Source: Henricia sp. BOLD:AAB3569 (Eukaryota > Echinodermata > Asteroidea > Spinulosida > Echinasteridae). Taken from it: DNA of 64,000 bases. Positions 39,001 through 51,000 of this stretch are shown one piece after another. The notes beneath the pieces were generated by a model. It ran no database searches. It saw nothing but the letters and a program-made list of their open reading frames with translations, and had not been told where the DNA came from. Where the stretch lies: NCBI GenBank assembly GCA_037783545.1, contig JBBELK010000622.1, forward strand, positions 186,001-250,000. Reading direction: 5' to 3'. Position numbers and translations under genes: made by a program. Numbering within the stretch: position 1 is the stretch's first letter; each line of letters begins with the position of its first letter.

Positions 39001-42000
39001 TCTATTTTAGCCAAAATAAATAAATAAATAAAATAAATATGTTTTGTACATAAGGTCTGAAGCCATGGTCAACTTGTCCATCCTTCCTGATTTAGTAATA
39101 GCAAATTTTCAGTTTGCGTACATACGTTGGCTTGGACAAGTTTACATACAACTGTGTTAAAACTGGTGTGCTTAAACTTGCGTTGTCACAATTTTTGTAA
39201 CCGTCTTTACTAAAGTTGTGATTTTGTGGAATTCCTCACGTGCTTGCAGTACTTAAAACATAGCTTGCACACCTTGCAATGGTTCGGGTAGTCCTGTTTA
39301 CCCTTTTGGGTGATGATGGTAGTGGTGTACATGTATGTAAACTTCTGACTTCAACTGTACATACAGTGGGCGCGAGCGCACCGTGCAATGGAAAAATGTA
39401 TGGAACAAAATTGCACGGCAAATGGAACAAAATTACACGGTTAGTGACGTAGCATTAAATGGATTAAATATTGAACGACACATGACCTGCTATCGTCCAA
39501 TCAGATCACAAGGATCTACTTGGGCGTTATATAATACACAATATCCCATAAACAACGAGGATATTAAAGAGATCGCCCTCAGACTGCAACCCCAGCTATT
39601 AAAGTACTATTAATGATTGCTGTGGTGCCCTCCAAGTTCAAGCAAACTGCCCTGGTGCCCATTTTTAAATTGACAGAATTGCCGTGATGCCCCTTAAATG
39701 TTGGAAAAGGCAAGGCAATTATTGCCGTGCTTTTGAACACGAATCTCGAGGCACAATTGCATTCCCCTTTTGCTTGAAGGATGGGAATGTGTCAATACAC
39801 TCGTTGACAATAGCAATTCATTTTGTGACATTTCACTTTACACCCATCCCCGTATTCAGCTGTGCTGCACATCCCCCAATTGATTAATCATAACAAATGA
39901 CACATCATCGTATAGAGGAATAACAGGGCTTTTCAATGATACCAAATTCAAGGGAAATGATTTTGCAACAAGAGAGAAATCGTCAGTCAAACTTAAGTTT
40001 CTAAATCTTTTTTTGAGGAGTTTATGTATGTGGGTCATTCCATAAATATGGGGGCCAAAGTGTGACATTTTGATGCATTTGTAAAAATGGCCTTTTCAAG
40101 TTACCAAAATATTTTGAATAGTGTAGGATATTTTAAACAATTTCCAAACATTTAGACATGTCTTGGTGTCATAGTTTCGAAAATTTTTGAGAAAATTGTT
40201 TAACGACGTGAGTGGGGACATCCAGGCATTTTTTAATTCTTACGATTACATTTCAAGTCTTTTTGACCAGGTTCTTTCTGGAAAAGGTAGCTTCTGGTTT
40301 TACCCACCTGTAGGACCTGTACCTTATGGGTCTTTCTATAAATTAGGGGTCCAAAAGTGTGACATTTAGTGTCCCCCGTTACACCTGATATGTGTTATTT
40401 TTCGTACAAAAATCATTAAAATGGCTTTTAAACCATTTTGTATGAATTGTACTTTATGTACTCACTCTTTGAGATGGAAAGTATTTAAAGAATGTGTCCT
40501 GAATTTACAAAAACAAGATGTAAAATGTAACGGGGGACACCAACATTGGACGCCTAATTTATAGAAAGACCCTTATCAATTCAAATTATATTATGAGCGA
40601 AATTTCAATAATTCTTCAATATAAATTTTAAAATGTCACTTGCATTTAGAAGATCGCACCAGTTTATTGAATCGTTCTCGTCATGTTTTGGGTAATATTA
40701 ACAGGCAAAGGTATTGTTCGATTTAAGAGTCATATTGTTCATATGCCGAGGGTAACCGTTCTCTGAAGCCCGGTATGTATACAAATCAATTCCGGAAGTG
40801 TCACGACATAAAGGTGGACACTGGGTCCCGTATTTATGGAATTACCCATGTACCTTCTCTTCTGCAGCGACCTGCGCCCATGCTGCCATGTGCATCAATT
40901 CCTCTCGTTTCTTCTGCAGTTTGTGAATGGAATCTAGGTCCTTGAACCGCTGCTCATTTTGGAAAACTTCTTGCTCCAACTCAGGAAGAATCTATATGGA
41001 AAATGGTATTAAACCAAATTTGAATAGCTATTCTTATATGGCGCATTATAACCAGATGATCAAAGCGCTGTTGCCATTATTACCACTGCCATCAGGGAGG
41101 GAGGGGGAGGGGGAGAACGGATGCTCGCCCTCGCGGGGCAACTAGTGCCGATTTAATATAGATATTACCAGCGCCGTAATAGCATTGCCAATATATACTG
41201 AAACGCAAAAGAAACTTACCACTTGTTTAAAATGTAATTAAATAGTAACAGTTCAAAATAAAACAAACCAACAATTGCTAATTAAAACATTGGCATTTTA
41301 TTGATGACATGCAGTGACATATGTCAAGTTTTTGACCAAGATACACCATCTCATCAGTTTGTTCTACAGTAAAGAACAGAAGAGGGTGCAATGTGTGGCC
41401 ACCATTAATTTGGATACAGGCGCATACTGCCTACCAGTCTTTGAATGGATATTGCTGCTGGATTCGTGGCATGTTTCTTGAAATGCCCATTTTGCACTGG
41501 CTTTTTTAAAGTCAACATTAAGACATCACGTGCAGCTCATTACAATCATCCCATACCCCTTGGCTAATCACTGACAGTCAAAACAGCTGTTCAACAGCTG
41601 TGCCGTGAAGTGACCATTGAAGGTTTAAGTGACCGTTTGGTCTGACAGTGAGGACACTATTGTCTACAAATAAGTTCACTTTACTACATACACGCAGTGT
41701 TATTGTTGCTATTTAAAGGTTTAAAAGATGGTAAGTTTCTTTTGCGTTTCAGTATATAGCCGTGACATTAAGATTCTTAATTCACAGGCAATGACCTATA
41801 ACGCCTACATGAGGGGAGGAGCTGGAAAAGCTCATTACTAGGATGAGTAACATCGTGTGCAATGGCATTTGCTCGCTTGAGAAGCCGTGATTCAAAAATT
41901 ATGGAAGCTGTGTCTACAACGCGTTTCATAAGCCTTCGTTCCTTCACAGTGGCATTGCCAAACCAAACTGTGATGGAAGTTGTGAGAACACTCAATTATT

Positions 42001-45000
42001 GCCCGATAAAATGTACAGAGTGATCCAAAACTGGTAAACACTGGATGAAGATTTCAAAATGTCTTAAATTAAACAAAATAATACCTCGATCTGTAAAGAA
42101 ATGTCCATATTTTACAATCATATTACAAAAGTTAACAGAATAAATTTGACTGGGCACACTGTGCCGTCACATTTTCAAGAAATAGTTGAAAATGCATGTA
42201 AAAAATGGCAATTTTTGTCAATTTTATTGATTATCTGTCCCTCACGCATAAAACTGTAAAGTCAATTTCAACATGTGATAAACTGGGTGTGTGTATTAAC
42301 ATCAGTAGAAGGTAAACAAATAAATTCCTAAACAAAAGTTCGGAAAGTCAAGTTTGACTGACGATTTCTCTCATTACTAAATCATTTCCCTTGAATTTGG
42401 TATCATTGGAAAGCTCCGTTATTCCTCTTTACAGTGATGTGTCATTTGTTATAATTAATCAATTGGGGGATGTGCAGTATAGCGGAATACAGGGGTGGGT
42501 GGAAAGTAAAATGTCACAAAATTCAGTGCTATTGTCATGCAGTGCATTCCCCTTTTGGGAAGGATGGGAATGTGTCAATGCACTTTTTGACAATAGCAAT
42601 GTATTTTGTGACATTTCACTTTACACCCGCACCCGTATTCAGCTGTGCTGCAATTCCCCTAATTGCTTAATCATAACAAATGACACATCACTGTAAAGAG
42701 GAATAACAGGGCTTTCCAATGATACCAAATTCAAGGGAAATTATTTAGTAACAAGAGAGAAATCGTCAGTCAAACTTGACTTTTCGAACTTTTTTTGAGG
42801 AGTTTATTTGTTTACCTTCTACTGATGTTAATACACACACCCACTTTATCACTTGTTAAAATTGACTTTACCGTTTTTATGCTTGAGGGACAGATAATCA
42901 ATAAAATTGAGAAAAACAACGGCCATTTTTTTACATGCATTTTCGACCTTTTTCACACTATGTTCAATGTGTGCTCCCCATGATTTGCTAACAAGAGAGA
43001 CATCGGCTGTCAAACTTGAGTTTCCAAACCTTCTTTGAGGAGTTTATTTTAGACCACAACAAAACTAGTCAAACAAAAACTGGCAAATCACCTCTTCTTT
43101 TCTGCCCAGTGTATTCTGCATCAATTCTCTGCGTTGCTGGATGTTGGCATAGTCACTGGTCATTTGCTCAAGTTGGGTTGCTTTCAAGAAGAACTGAGGC
43201 AACAAACAAAACAATCAACAACAAATGTTTGAAGCTTATAATTAAAGGCAGTATACATCATTGGTAATCTCGAAAATCAGAAATATTCACAGATTTACGC
43301 CTAACTTACACAATATAAACATGATGACCGTAGAAAACTTCCCCTGAAATGGTTTTGTCTGAAGTGCTATAGTCTTTGAGAAATAAGTAAAACAATTAGT
43401 TTTCGTCTCATGAGACAAAAAGTCAATTGGCCCCAAAACCATTTCGCCCAAGTGCCATTTCGCCCCAAACCACTTCGCCCGAGTGCCATTTCGCCCCAAA
43501 TTACTTCGTCCAAACCCAACATCGCCCAAATGCCTCTTCGCCCCAAAACCACTTCGTGCACAGGCCGTGGTTCAAGGCGAAATGATTCAGGGCGAAATGA
43601 CTGCAAACCCTTTTTTGACTGTTTTCTCAAAAGTTAGACGAAGTACGGAGCTGGTTTTTGCTCAGGTTGGTTTTAATCATGCATATCTTCAATCACACAG
43701 GGGAATACAACTATTTGTAACAGTTTACCAATCATGTATACTATCTTTAAAGGAGAATTACAGTACCGGCCAAAAGTGTGAGTACACCTGTTGAAAACTA
43801 TGTTTAGTAACATTTTACAGCATTTTATGCCCAGTACAAAAAACACATTATGCAACCAATATATTCAATGCATGTCATAGAACTGTCCTTGAAACTTCAG
43901 AAATGTCTCTTTATCTTTCATTACTCAAAATAGGCACCTCTGGCTTCATATTAAAAAAAAAAGTAGACTCTGAAGGTCACACAAGTTTTAAGAAGTATAC
44001 AATGAATACAATATTGTATTATGTAACAGATTATGTGTAATAGGTTCTTTTGCATGTGTTCTGACTGTTTTTCTGAGGTCCCTGGAGCGTGTCCAAAATC
44101 ACTTTGTACTAGCTGAATGCACAGTATTGGCACCAGTCAGTTCCCGACCACTATCAGATAGCTATCTAGTCTATATTTGCCTTTCTTGCATACACAACTG
44201 TTGTAAAATGGCAAAAGGACCCCAGTTGAGTAAAGATAAGGGCAAGCTGTGATTACTCTACGAAATGAGGGTCAATCTTAAGCCTAGCGTACATCGACCT
44301 TGCAACTGGAAGCAACTAGTGGCAACTTGTGTTTCCGGCAACTGGGAGCAACTGGGAGCAACTGGTCAGTTGCTCAAAAAGGTTGTTGTACGTGCACTTG
44401 CAACTACCGGCAACTGAAAAAAATCCCAGTTGCCGCGAGTTGCTCATGTTCTACTTTCTGGCAACTAGTTGTACCCAGTTGCGGTCAGTTGCGTCGATGT
44501 ACGCGTACTTGCAACTAGTTGCTGCCAGTTGCTCGCGTGCATCTGCTCACGAGCGCGCACATCGACAGCAACTGCAAGCAACAGTTGCTTCCAGTTGCAA
44601 GGGCAATGCACTCTGTGCTTTACCGAGTTGCTGTGTCGATGTGCGCGTTCTGGAAATGTAGATATAGCTGGATGCTCCCAGTTGCCGCTAGTTGCGGAAC
44701 TAATCAGTTTCTGTCGATGAGCACGCTACGCACACATCGACAGAAACTGATCAGGGGCCAATTTCATAAAGCTGTTTAGCAAAAAAAATTGCTTAACCCT
44801 TTCAATACCGCATTGTTTTATGGGGTCACACTGCCCTGTACCGCATTCTTTCTGCAACTTGCAATGTTTACTATTTGTAAACCTCAATTTTCCATTTGAA
44901 GACTTCGTTTTACAGAAATTCATTGTGTATATTATTTGTAGGCAATGAAATAGTCTTTTATATGATACCAAATTCAACAACATATGAAATTCAACAACAG

Positions 45001-48000
45001 AGGGCAGCAAACGCAAATAATGCAGCTTCTTGAATACAGCGGCCTTCTGTTGTCGAGTTTACTCGACATTGGTACGGAAGCACACTGCGTTGCGCTGTCG
45101 AGTAAACTCGACATTGGTATTGAAAGGGTTAATCCAAAATTTGTTCGCTTTATAAAAGTGGGTTAGCAGTCAAAATCTTATGTGATGTGTTTACAGTTGA
45201 CTGGTGTTGTGCTATTCTTGCTAAAAACACAAGTTGATATACAATTTTGACTATTAAAATATTTTTATAAAGCAAACAAATTTTTGATTAAGCAGATTTT
45301 TTTGCTAAACAGCTTTATGAAATTGGGCCCAGTTGAGTTGCTTCCAGTTGCAATGTCGATGTACGCTAGGCTTTACAGACAAATTGCGAATACATAATTT
45401 TCAACAAGTGTACTCAAACGTTTGGCCGGTAATGTATACCAAAGAAACAAAAGACCTTGCGCTCAACAAGTACAACTCGTACATTATTGTAATGCAATAA
45501 TGTTAGTGAAGGTGTCTACCAACAAGTCAAAATTCAAAATTCAAAAGTCAAAATTCAATTCCCCTAGAAAAGTACGCGACGGCTTCTAAAAGTTATACCT
45601 TAAAAAATGCAGTACAGACAACAGCCATTGACAAAGCGCCATTTGTTTTGAATGGTGTGCGCTTACAATACAGTGCAATTCTCCGGTACTGGGATAGTTA
45701 AAATAGTTCTATTGTTAGATCATTTGATTAAGAAAACCTCATCCCTGAAATAGCTGCTGGTTGAAAGGACCTACATAAATATAAATACGCCAAAATGGCA
45801 GGTGTTTTTTTTCTCATTCTCGTACGTCCCTTCCTTTTACCACTAGCTGAGCATCCTAAATTTTCACTGGGATAATTTGTGTCACAAATCACTGAGACAA
45901 AGGCAAAATTTCAGGGAAAAAAATGATATGAAAAATTTAATGAAATAAAATGAAATAAATCTCACATTGTACTTATCCTTTGGGTCCTGGGAATGCAGGA
46001 AGTTACGACTGGTGTCTTGATTCAAGATGGACATAGGATTGTCAATCTACATGTAGTAACAGGAAACAATGTTAAACATGACGAGATATACAGGGTGGTT
46101 GAAAAAAATGAAACCGAGATATTATTGCTAATTGTAACTAAAGTGGGGCACATATATTTCCAATATACGCTCGTAACCGGGACGGCTTAAAATGTAACAA
46201 GTGTCCGTCCCGGTTACGAGCGTATATTGGAAATTTGTACACAGGGTTTTTAGAAAGGCATGTTGTCACACTGTTTGTAACCCTTTGTGGGCCTAAGTTA
46301 TCTCTTCAGAACAACTTCAACTTATTTCTTTCATTTTGAGATTAGACAAAGGTATTTCCTCGAAAATATGGTCTGTTTTGCCAAAATGCCCCCTTTATTG
46401 TGGAAAGACCTATATCCTCTGTTAGTGTTGAATCTCCCCTTTAAAATGATACTGATCCTGTGCTTGGTGATATATGGATACTGTTCCAATGCGAGTAGAA
46501 ATTATGCTACATGTACCATGTACAGCTATATTGGCACAAAGAAAAATAGTTCAAAAGCAAACTTTTTTTTTTCTTGTCATAAATAGTACTTTTGGGAGTC
46601 ACGCTTGTGCGATATTTTTACCAAAAGACCGGTGAACTCGGTTAAGACTTCATTACCGCGTTATTCCTTAACTGTTAATAGAAATCATATAAAAGACACA
46701 ATGTAGCTAACAAACCATACCAGTATTGAATGTTTCGCTTCTTTGGCTCTATCAAAATAAGTTTTAGACGTGCATAATGTCTGTAACACAGCACGCTTGC
46801 AATTTCCAACATGTCTGTCTGTCCGACCTGCAAGCGCAAGCATGGCCCGCGTTCGTTTCACGTGCACTGTGCACATGCAAGCTCCATGTACTGTCAAACA
46901 GTCCAGAACACAAGTGGGAGAATACACATACTTTGTCTTAGATTTCTCATCGAGAGAAATCCCCACAGCACACGTGTGATGAGAAAGATGCTTGGTCAAT
47001 GGAAAATCACCGAAATGTAGTGGCAATATCGTTCGGCACCGTACGTCGGTCATTTCGCCCAACCTGAGCCACCTCGCCCCGGAAAACTTTGTTCATCCAA
47101 ACGCTACTTCGCCCAAGCGGCAAAGCGGGCTCACATGCACACGAACACGTGTGAAAACGAATTACATACGCATACGCATGGCGAACTGGCATTTGGGGGA
47201 AGTGGTTGAGGGCGAATTGGTCATGGCGAATTGGTTTTTGGGCGAAGTGATTGTAAAAACACAAGATCTTGGGAGACTACGGAAACGACAGGTACAATTT
47301 TGGACGACACGAAACCTGCACCAAAAGTATTTTTGTATGCACAGGTACTTCACAAAAAGTACTTCACATGTACTTCACATCCTTATTGTCATCATGACAT
47401 AACAGAAAAGTACTTGGTAATACTAAAAACCGTGGCACTTTTATTACAGCATACTGTGGCATCCCAAAACCCAATATCACACAAGCTTATTTGGGAGGTA
47501 TTTTATATGATTAAGTTAAATCTAAATCAATTTTACAGAAAATCTGGAAGGGATCTGATTACACTAATTACTAACACATACATTGTAACACACAGAATTG
47601 TGTTACGTACCCACAGTACTAGCTTGTCTAACCTGTATGTTGAACTGGTCCTTAATCTGCTGCAGCTCTGCATACTTGTTTGAGATGACCTTCCCATCTT
47701 TAGCTCGTAGTTTGTAGCTGGAGGTGCCGTCAGCCTTCAGCTTCCTCTCAACAATTATCGTTGAGCCGTACACGTCAGGACGGTAGGCATCGTGGCCACG
47801 ATTACGCAGCTTAATGATAATCTCTGCATGTCTGAATGAATGAATCATAATGCACATGTACATTACTCGTAAGCACTGGTTTGTTATGTCTTGGACAAAA
47901 CTGATGAAACTCGCTCAATAACATTTGTCAGGCCTTGTTTACATGATCTGAAATTTTTGTTTAAAGGTAGAATACATGATTGGTATCTCAAGGAATCAGA

Positions 48001-51000
48001 AATGTTCACAGATTTACGCCTAACTTACACAATATTATTATATAAACATGATGACGGTAGAAAACCTCCCCTGAAATGGTTTTGTCTGAAGTGCTAGAGC
48101 CAAGCGCAAAGCAGATTTCACAGATAAATGTACAGTCACACAGTGCCAAACCCAATTGATGCGCAATCAACATGAACAGTTACATGTACCGTTATCATAT
48201 CCATAATCGTAACCATATTCGTCACCTTGCGAAACCTCTCTATAGACCTTTATCAGGGTGCGGCCATCTTCTCTTTTCCCCTATTTAAATGAACGTAACC
48301 AAAGCGAGGCTTGCAGAAAAAATAATTTGGTCCTGTTTTGAAAATGTTCATTATGTGCATCATATGCAATGACATGCACGCAACGCGGTCAAGAAAACGC
48401 GCAGCGCGGACAGTTATTCTCTCAAAACAACAACGGGAGATTACACGCTCTATAGCGCTGTCGCGCATACGCACTGATCGTGCCAGACAGGTACTTTGGG
48501 GAACAATACAAAAATGGAAGCACCGTGATAAAGGTCCATTACATTTATCTTCGCGGAAAACTGTCACGATACAAACCGAACAAAATCGGGAGTGAAAAAT
48601 ACACTGCATTATTATATTAGTGCGGATTTGAAAGCATGAAATGGAAAAAAATAAAGGTGTAAGCTCTTCTATTATTTGAAAAGTGATGGTTACCAGGGCC
48701 GGGACGCCACGCCAATTTATCTCAATTCACACCGACCCTTAAAATAATCTTGTTGAATTTGACATTAGCACACAGTTCTCCATCTACATGTAAACAATAA
48801 TTTGTATTAAAGATAGTATACATGATTGGTAAACTGTTACAAATAGTTTTATCTCCCTGTGTGATTGAAGATATGCATGATTAAAACCAACCTGAGCAAA
48901 AACCAGCTCCGTACTTTGTCTAACTTTTGAGAAAACGGTCAAAAAAGGGTTTGCAGTCATTTTTTCCCCAAAACCACTTTGCCCTAAACCATTTCGCCCT
49001 GAACCACGGCCTGTGTACGAAGTGGTTTTGGGGCGAAGTGGCATTTGGGCGATGTACCAGGGGTAGTGTTTGGACTAAATAATTTGGGGCGAAATGGCAC
49101 TCGGGCAAAGTGGTTTGGGGGCGAAATGGCACTTGGGCGAAATGGTTTTGGGGCGAATTAAATTTTCGTCTCATGAGACGAAAACTAATTGTTTTACTCA
49201 TTTCTCAAAGACTACAGCACTTCAGACAAAACCATTTCAGGGGAAGTTTTCTACGGCCATCATGTTTATATTGTGTAAATCTGTGAAAATTTCTGATTTT
49301 CGAGATTACCAATGATGTATACTGCCTTTAAATCTAAATTTGGAAAATTTAAACTTAAATAGACAACTAAAGTGTGACGTCAGTTGCCATGGTAATTGGG
49401 TCTAAACATTCGCTGGTAATCTGAAACGTCCATTGGTATAGCGCAGGGAAACAGTTCACTGGTTTTAGTGTAGACCCAGAAACCTTGGCAACGCACAAAG
49501 GGTGACGTTTTCACTTTAGTCGTCTATTATCACGTGGTTTAAAAAAAAACCAATTGTCACACCTGCATTTGCACAAAATTCCATTTAGTTGACTGATGCT
49601 CCTATATTTTGTTAGACCGCTTGTATTTCTATTGACTACCGTCATCCGGGGTGACTTTGATACTTGGTGTGACTTTGATAATGGTTATCAAAGTCACCCC
49701 GGATGACGGTAATGAAATTCCAAAGTAAACAAAAAATAGCCTAAAAAGGTCTCTGATGCAGTGTTGTAGTCGAGTCACCAATATCGAGTCCAAGTCCGAG
49801 TCTCGAGTCACTTGTTCGCCAAATTAATGAAACTGAATCCGCTATATTTCGTTCACACAATATGTGAAATGATGACGTACTCATGCGCTCCTTGCCGGCC
49901 TGGTGGGGCAGTGTACAATTTTATGCATCGGACTGTTTTTTCCCAAGAATCCTGCATTAATCGGGCAAATATATATCTTTTTTTGAAATATGCCACTCGT
50001 GAGTCACGAGTCATCATGGCCGAGTCCGAGTCATCATGGCCGAGTCAGAGTCATCATGGCCGAGTCAGAGTCATCATGGCCGAGTCAGAGTCATCATGGC
50101 CGAGTCAGAGTCATCATGGCCGAGTCAGAGTCATCATGGCCGAGTCAGAGTCATCATGGCCGAGTCAGAGTCATCATGGCCGAGTCAGAGTCATCATGGC
50201 CGAGTCAGAGTCATCATGGCCGAGTCAGAGTCATCATGGCCGAGTCAGAGTCATCATGGCCGAGTCAGAGTCATCATGGCCGAGTCAGAGTCATCATGGC
50301 CGAGTCAGAGTCATCATGGCCGAGTCAGAGTCATCATGGCCGAGTCAGAGTCATCATGGCCGAGTCAGAGTCATCATGGCCGAGTCAGAGTCATCATGGC
50401 CGAGTCAGAGTCATCATGGCCGAGTCAGAGTCATCATGGCCGAGTCAGAGTCATCATGGCCGAGTCAGAGTCATCATGGCCGAGTCAGAGTCATCATGGC
50501 CGAGTCAGAGTCATCATGGCCGAGTCAGAGTCATCATGGCCGAGTCAGAGTCATCATGGCCGAGTCAGAGTCATCATGGTCGAGTCAGAGTCATCATGGT
50601 CGAGTCAGAGTCATCATGGTCGAGTCAGAGTCATCATGGTCGAGTCAGAGTCATCATGGTCGAGTCAGAGTCATCATGGTCGAGTCAGAGTCATCATGGT
50701 CGAGTCAGAGTCATCATGGCCGAGTCAGAGTCATCATGGCCGAGTCAGAGTCATCATGGCCGAGTCAGAGTCATCATGGCCGAGTCAGAGTCATCATGGC
50801 CGAGTCAGAGTCATCATGGCCGAGTCAGAGTCATCATGGCCGAGTCAGAGTCATCATGGCCGAGTCAGAGTCATCATGGCCGAGTCAGAGTCATCATGGT
50901 CGAGTCAGAGTCATCATGGTCGAGTCAGAGTCATCATGGTCGAGTCAGAGTCATCATGGTCGAGTCTGAGTCATCATGGTGAAGTCCGAGTCCGAGTCAT

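Larger units (their letters stand above)
44281..45372. mobile_element. MITE nested in Tc1 (level 2), CAGTTGC-rich
   Basis: The termini AGCCTAGCGTACATCGA and TCGATGTACGCTAGGCT are flanked by TTA on both sides (44278-44280, 45373-45375), the PIF/Harbinger-type target. The body holds many repeats of GCAACTGG / CAGTTGC and a TCAGTTTCTGTCGATG / CATCGACAGAAACTGA hairpin (44704-44751). Confidence 0.82.
43761..45434. mobile_element. Tc1-family element, host of a four-level nest
   Basis: CAGTACCGGCCAAAAGTGTG, then AGTACACCTGTTGAAAA, at the left mirrors TTTTCAACAAGTGTACTC, then GGCCGGTAATG, at the right. TA flanks both ends (43759-43760, 45435-45436). The CAGTxCCGGCCAAAAGT terminus is classic Tc1. Only about 580 bp are Tc1 sequence; the rest is the nested insertion 44281-45372. 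Confidence 0.85.

Noticed and set aside
49812-50969. Long open frames (330-385 codons) of a serine- and histidine-rich repeat protein
   Set aside because: They are the product of a 20-bp tandem array with no stop in any plus frame; all three frames are open and there is no unique domain, so no gene is supported.
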